From Guillardia theta CCMP2712 (taxonomy: Eukaryota; Cryptophyceae; Pyrenomonadales; Geminigeraceae): a DNA stretch of 64,000 nt. A program made the position numbers and the translations under genes. Positions 61,382-64,000 of this stretch are shown one piece after another. The notes under the pieces are model-generated. The model saw only the letters and a list, made by a program, of their open reading frames with translations. It searched no databases and had not been told where the DNA came from. Positions within the stretch are counted from its first letter, which is position 1. Each line of letters starts with the position of its first letter. The stretch covers positions 121,903 through 185,902 of the forward strand of contig NW_005434607.1 in the NCBI RefSeq assembly GCF_000315625.1, given 5' to 3'.

Positions 61382-63330
61382 GAACCAGTGGGACGGGTTG
61401 AGAATGCCCTCGTTCTGCTGTCTGATGACCTGCCTCCACGTCACCCCCCTCCCCAGGCTCTCGCGGTTCTTTGCCTGTCCATACAGCTCGAACCCTCCAC
61501 AGACGAGCTGCGTGCCATTGATGCTGTTGCCTCCAGTCGTTACAACCTGCCACTCATGAGCCCGAGGACGAGGAGGAGAAGCTGAAAGACTTTGAAGAAA
61601 CGCGCTGCCTCCACATGGACTGGGATCTGCCACGTTCGGACAGCGTAGGGGCCCTTGAGGCTTTCATCCCTGGTCCTGCTTGTTGAGGAGCAGAAGCAGA
61701 GCAAGAGGATCCTCTCACATGGCGTGTGTTGACGCTTGCGTCCAAGACTCTCCGTCAGCTGACACCAGGAACTTCCAGTTCCTGAGCTGCAGGCGAGGAG
61801 TCTCGTGTTAGTGTGAAGGACGAGCTGAGAGAGGAGAGGGGAGGACAAGGGAGGGAGGGAGGGAGGGAGGGAGGGAGGGAGCAGAAGACGGGCAGGCGAC
61901 GAACATGAGCTCCTGACGAGTAGCCATGTCGCAAACAGTAGTGAGTCGGTTGCAGCTGAATGCCTTCGGGTAGTTCAACCTGATGCAGTTCAGCGTGACG
62001 GACGAGGCGGATGAAAGGAGAGGATCAGGGGACGGAGGGAGAGAGCTGAAGCAGACAGAGGAGGAGGCGGGCAAGTAGGACAAGATGGGAGATACGACGG
62101 TGGAGGCCACCTGAAACCATGCTCCCTCCTCACTAGCTGACCACGAGTCAACCCGCTTGTCGGGGTCCACACAGAGCTGGAGATGGTCAGGACGTCATGC
62201 ACGAGGCCAGCTAGGAGAATGTAGCTCACCACATCTTGCAGCTTCCCTTTGGTCCAGCTGGTTTGATAAGGCAAGTCACAACCAACAGAATCTTCGAAAG
62301 GTGGCGATCAATTTACCTGGAGCCAGTGACCCGCACAGCAGAGGATTCTGAGGCCGGGTTGATCCAATCCCTGGTTCCTCCTGCCGCAAGGACATCAACT
62401 TCCTCGTCCTCGTCCTTGTCCTTCGCCTCGCCCCCCCGCAACCTTTCCCTCCTCGATCTCCTCCTCCTCTATCTTCAATTTACCGCACGAGCCAAGCCAG
62501 TAGAACAATCCGCACCTGAGAAACCATTAGAACATTACTGCACCCTCTTTCTTTCCCATGGCAGCCCCGTGTAATCCCTCCATCCCCCGTCCCTCCGTCA
62601 GTTCTCCTTACTTATCCATCATGTGCTTCCCGCTCCAGTAGAAAATCTGCAGAATTCCTTTGAGTTCATTTCCTTACTTCCTTCTTCTCCCCGTCTCAAC
62701 TTCTTTCCATCCCCATTCCCCTTCCGTTTCTGCCTCCTACTGCCTTCTCATCCTCACCCTTCTACACCCTCATACCGTGTTAGGCGCCGGAAGCTTGATG
62801 GTGCCTCCACTGCCAGATTGCTCGAGCTTCTTGCTGAACAAAAAAGAAATAAGTAGAATGACAGAGCAGAGAAACAGCCCGAGGCTGAGAGAGTGAGGAA
62901 GAAGAGAGACAGGAAATGCGAGGAATGGAGTGAAGGAGGGAGAGACTGTGAAGGAGAGGCAGGAAGAGAAATTTGAGAGGAGAGAGCGAAAGTGAGTGGG
63001 ACGAGCAAAACCTGCCTTGTTTCCTCACCTCTGAGATGTTCGGATAAAGAGCCCTCCGTTGTACCCAACCTCGACCCGTCCTTCCGCCTGTTTTCGCGTC
63101 AGACCTTTTGTCACCTGCTTTTTCCCCTTCTCTTCTCCTTTCATCTCATTACTCCTTGCTTATCCCTCGTCCTCCTCTTCACTTCATCTCCTCCCGTTTC
63201 CTCCTCCCCTCTTCGCCTCTCTCCTCCTTTCACACGCTACTCACATGCTGCTCATTGGATTCGCTCGACGAGCCTCGGCTCATGAGGAAGCCTGAAGAAG
63301 ACCTTCCCCCACCTTCAGACCTCCCTTGCT
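61382..63330 (-). CDS. F5/8C (discoidin-like) domain protein, 5' end unresolved
   Basis: A minus-strand, intron-rich gene with low-complexity introns. Exons that together spell one F5/8C-type domain: VDPDKRVDSWSASEEGAWFQ (about 62113-62175), VELPEGIQLQPTHYCLRHGYSSG (about 61905-61985), LQLRNWKFLVSADGESW (about 61740-61800), DESLKGPYAVRTWQIPVHVE (about 61600-61680) and EWQVVTTGGNSINGTQLVCGGFELYG (within 61382-61563). This matches the PTHYxLRHG...LRNWxxxGSxDGxxW...TGxNSxGxxxLxxxGFELYG form found in BTBD9/HECTD-like proteins. Upstream fragments IFYWSGKHMMDK (about 62615) and GYNGGLFIR (about 63050) look like more exons, and coding may continue to the window edge. The last exon 3' of 61382 is not identified. 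Confidence 0.6.
61849..61881 (+). repeat. (GGGA)n microsatellite
   Basis: About 33 bp of GGGA units, in a probable intron of the minus-strand F5/8C gene. Confidence 0.85.
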
Positions 63331-64000
63331 CGCGACCGCCAGCTCACCGTCTCAGCCCGCTGCTGTACCACCTCCCTCCCTTCTCGCTCTTCTCAATCTG
63401 CTCAGTCAAGGAGGTGAATCATAGAGTAAAGTGTCCTCCTCCACTCTAACCTTGTCTGCTCGAGGAGACTGCAGTAGTGCCCAGAGTTTGGAGTCTCCCG
63501 TGCTGCTGAGAGGTTTGCCCTGTTGTCCATCAGCCTGTGCTCGGCTGCCAAGTCTGACCCACCTGACTCGAGCTCTGCTGGGAGGATGTGCTTCTAGTCT
63601 CATCGTCCGCTACTGTTCAGGAGAGAAGGAAAGGTGAAGAAGAAGAAGAAAAAGAAGAAGAAGAAGAAGAAGAAGAAGAAGAAGAAGAAGAAGAAGAAGA
63701 AGATAATGATGATGATAATTGTGGTGTTGATGACGATGATTATGTTCATGGCGTAGATGAAGGTGAAGCGCAACGATGATGAGCAGGAAAGAAGAAAGAT
63801 ATTTCAGTTTCACGCGTGCAGGCTGTAGGAAGGGACCTTCTCGCTCCTGCCTGCGAGACCACAACATGTTCTTCACCGACGACATGCTGTCTCATGCATC
63901 ATATAGCAGGAAAAGAAACAGAGAGGGAGCAGCAGACCTGCTTGACTTCTTCAACACCATCATGTTGTCATCTTGTGCTGCAGGAAAACCTCACGATGAA
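63331..64000. other. Right edge, possible 5' exons of the F5/8C gene
   Basis: Short minus-strand stretches with donor-like ends exist (ADGQQGKPLSSTGDSKLWALLQ region near 63460-63530 and the MSRGSSSESNEQH region near 63245-63290), but I cannot link them with confidence. The rest is microsatellite and unassigned sequence. Confidence 0.3.
63634..63703 (+). repeat. (GAA)n microsatellite
   Basis: About 70 bp of GAA triplets with one interruption, followed by GAT/GAC-rich sequence to about 63750. On the minus strand it is a pyrimidine tract upstream of candidate exons. Confidence 0.9.

Noticed and set aside
1-64000. tRNA, rRNA, transposase or reverse transcriptase genes
   Set aside because: I looked for conserved tRNA boxes, terminal repeats and mobile-element protein motifs and saw none I could support.

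Overview
This is eukaryotic nuclear DNA. Most genes are split by very short GT-AG introns, mostly 41-60 bp, which explains why many reading frames look broken until spliced by hand. An axonemal dynein heavy chain points to a flagellated protist. The tiny introns, mixed base composition with very GC-rich promoter islands, and an algal/giant-virus-type Cys-His repeat protein suggest a unicellular alga; a cryptophyte such as Guillardia theta is my best guess, made from memory of style rather than a search. A 100-N gap (40656-40755) marks a draft assembly. Gene limits and exons below are my own splice reconstructions. For dynein, the P5-type PDI, the LRR giant, the TPR protein, the EF-hand protein, TIR-SAM-ARM, BUD13 and the giant membrane protein, the proposed exons keep a single open frame to the stop.

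Layout: (1) 498-14308 (+), inner-arm I1-type dynein heavy chain, DNAH10-like, with one intron near the 5' end. (2) 14782-16475 (-), ER protein disulfide isomerase of the P5/PDIA6 type, 9 exons. (3) 16686-26456 (+), leucine-rich-repeat giant of about 2923 aa, 22 exons. (4) 26949-29642 (+), secreted or ER TPR protein. (5) 29744-32569 (-), intronless coiled-coil plus C2-like protein. (6) 33773-34586 (+), small EF-hand protein in 8 exons. (7) 34775-37644 (-), TIR-SAM-armadillo protein. (8) 39015-39815 (+), Cys-His 18-residue repeat protein. (9) 40152-43066 (-), CCR4/nocturnin-like EEP nuclease interrupted by the gap. (10) 43157-45043 (-), metallophosphoesterase-like protein lacking metal ligands. 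(11) 46486-48441 (-), BUD13/CWC26 splicing factor. (12) 49400-50374 (+), orphan gene between two GC-rich islands. (13) 51140-61080 (+), giant multi-pass membrane protein of about 3218 aa. (14) about 61382-63330 (-), F5/8C (discoidin-like) domain protein, 5' end unresolved.

There is no sign of a shared pathway or operon; neighbours are ordinary eukaryotic head-to-head or tail-to-tail units. The most striking items are the TIR-SAM-ARM protein, which has the domain set of animal SARM1 in reverse order and keeps the presumed catalytic glutamate; the LRR giant built from a recurring higher-order module; the strong 5' bias of introns in the giant genes; the pseudo-phosphoesterase; and the GC-rich islands between genes.
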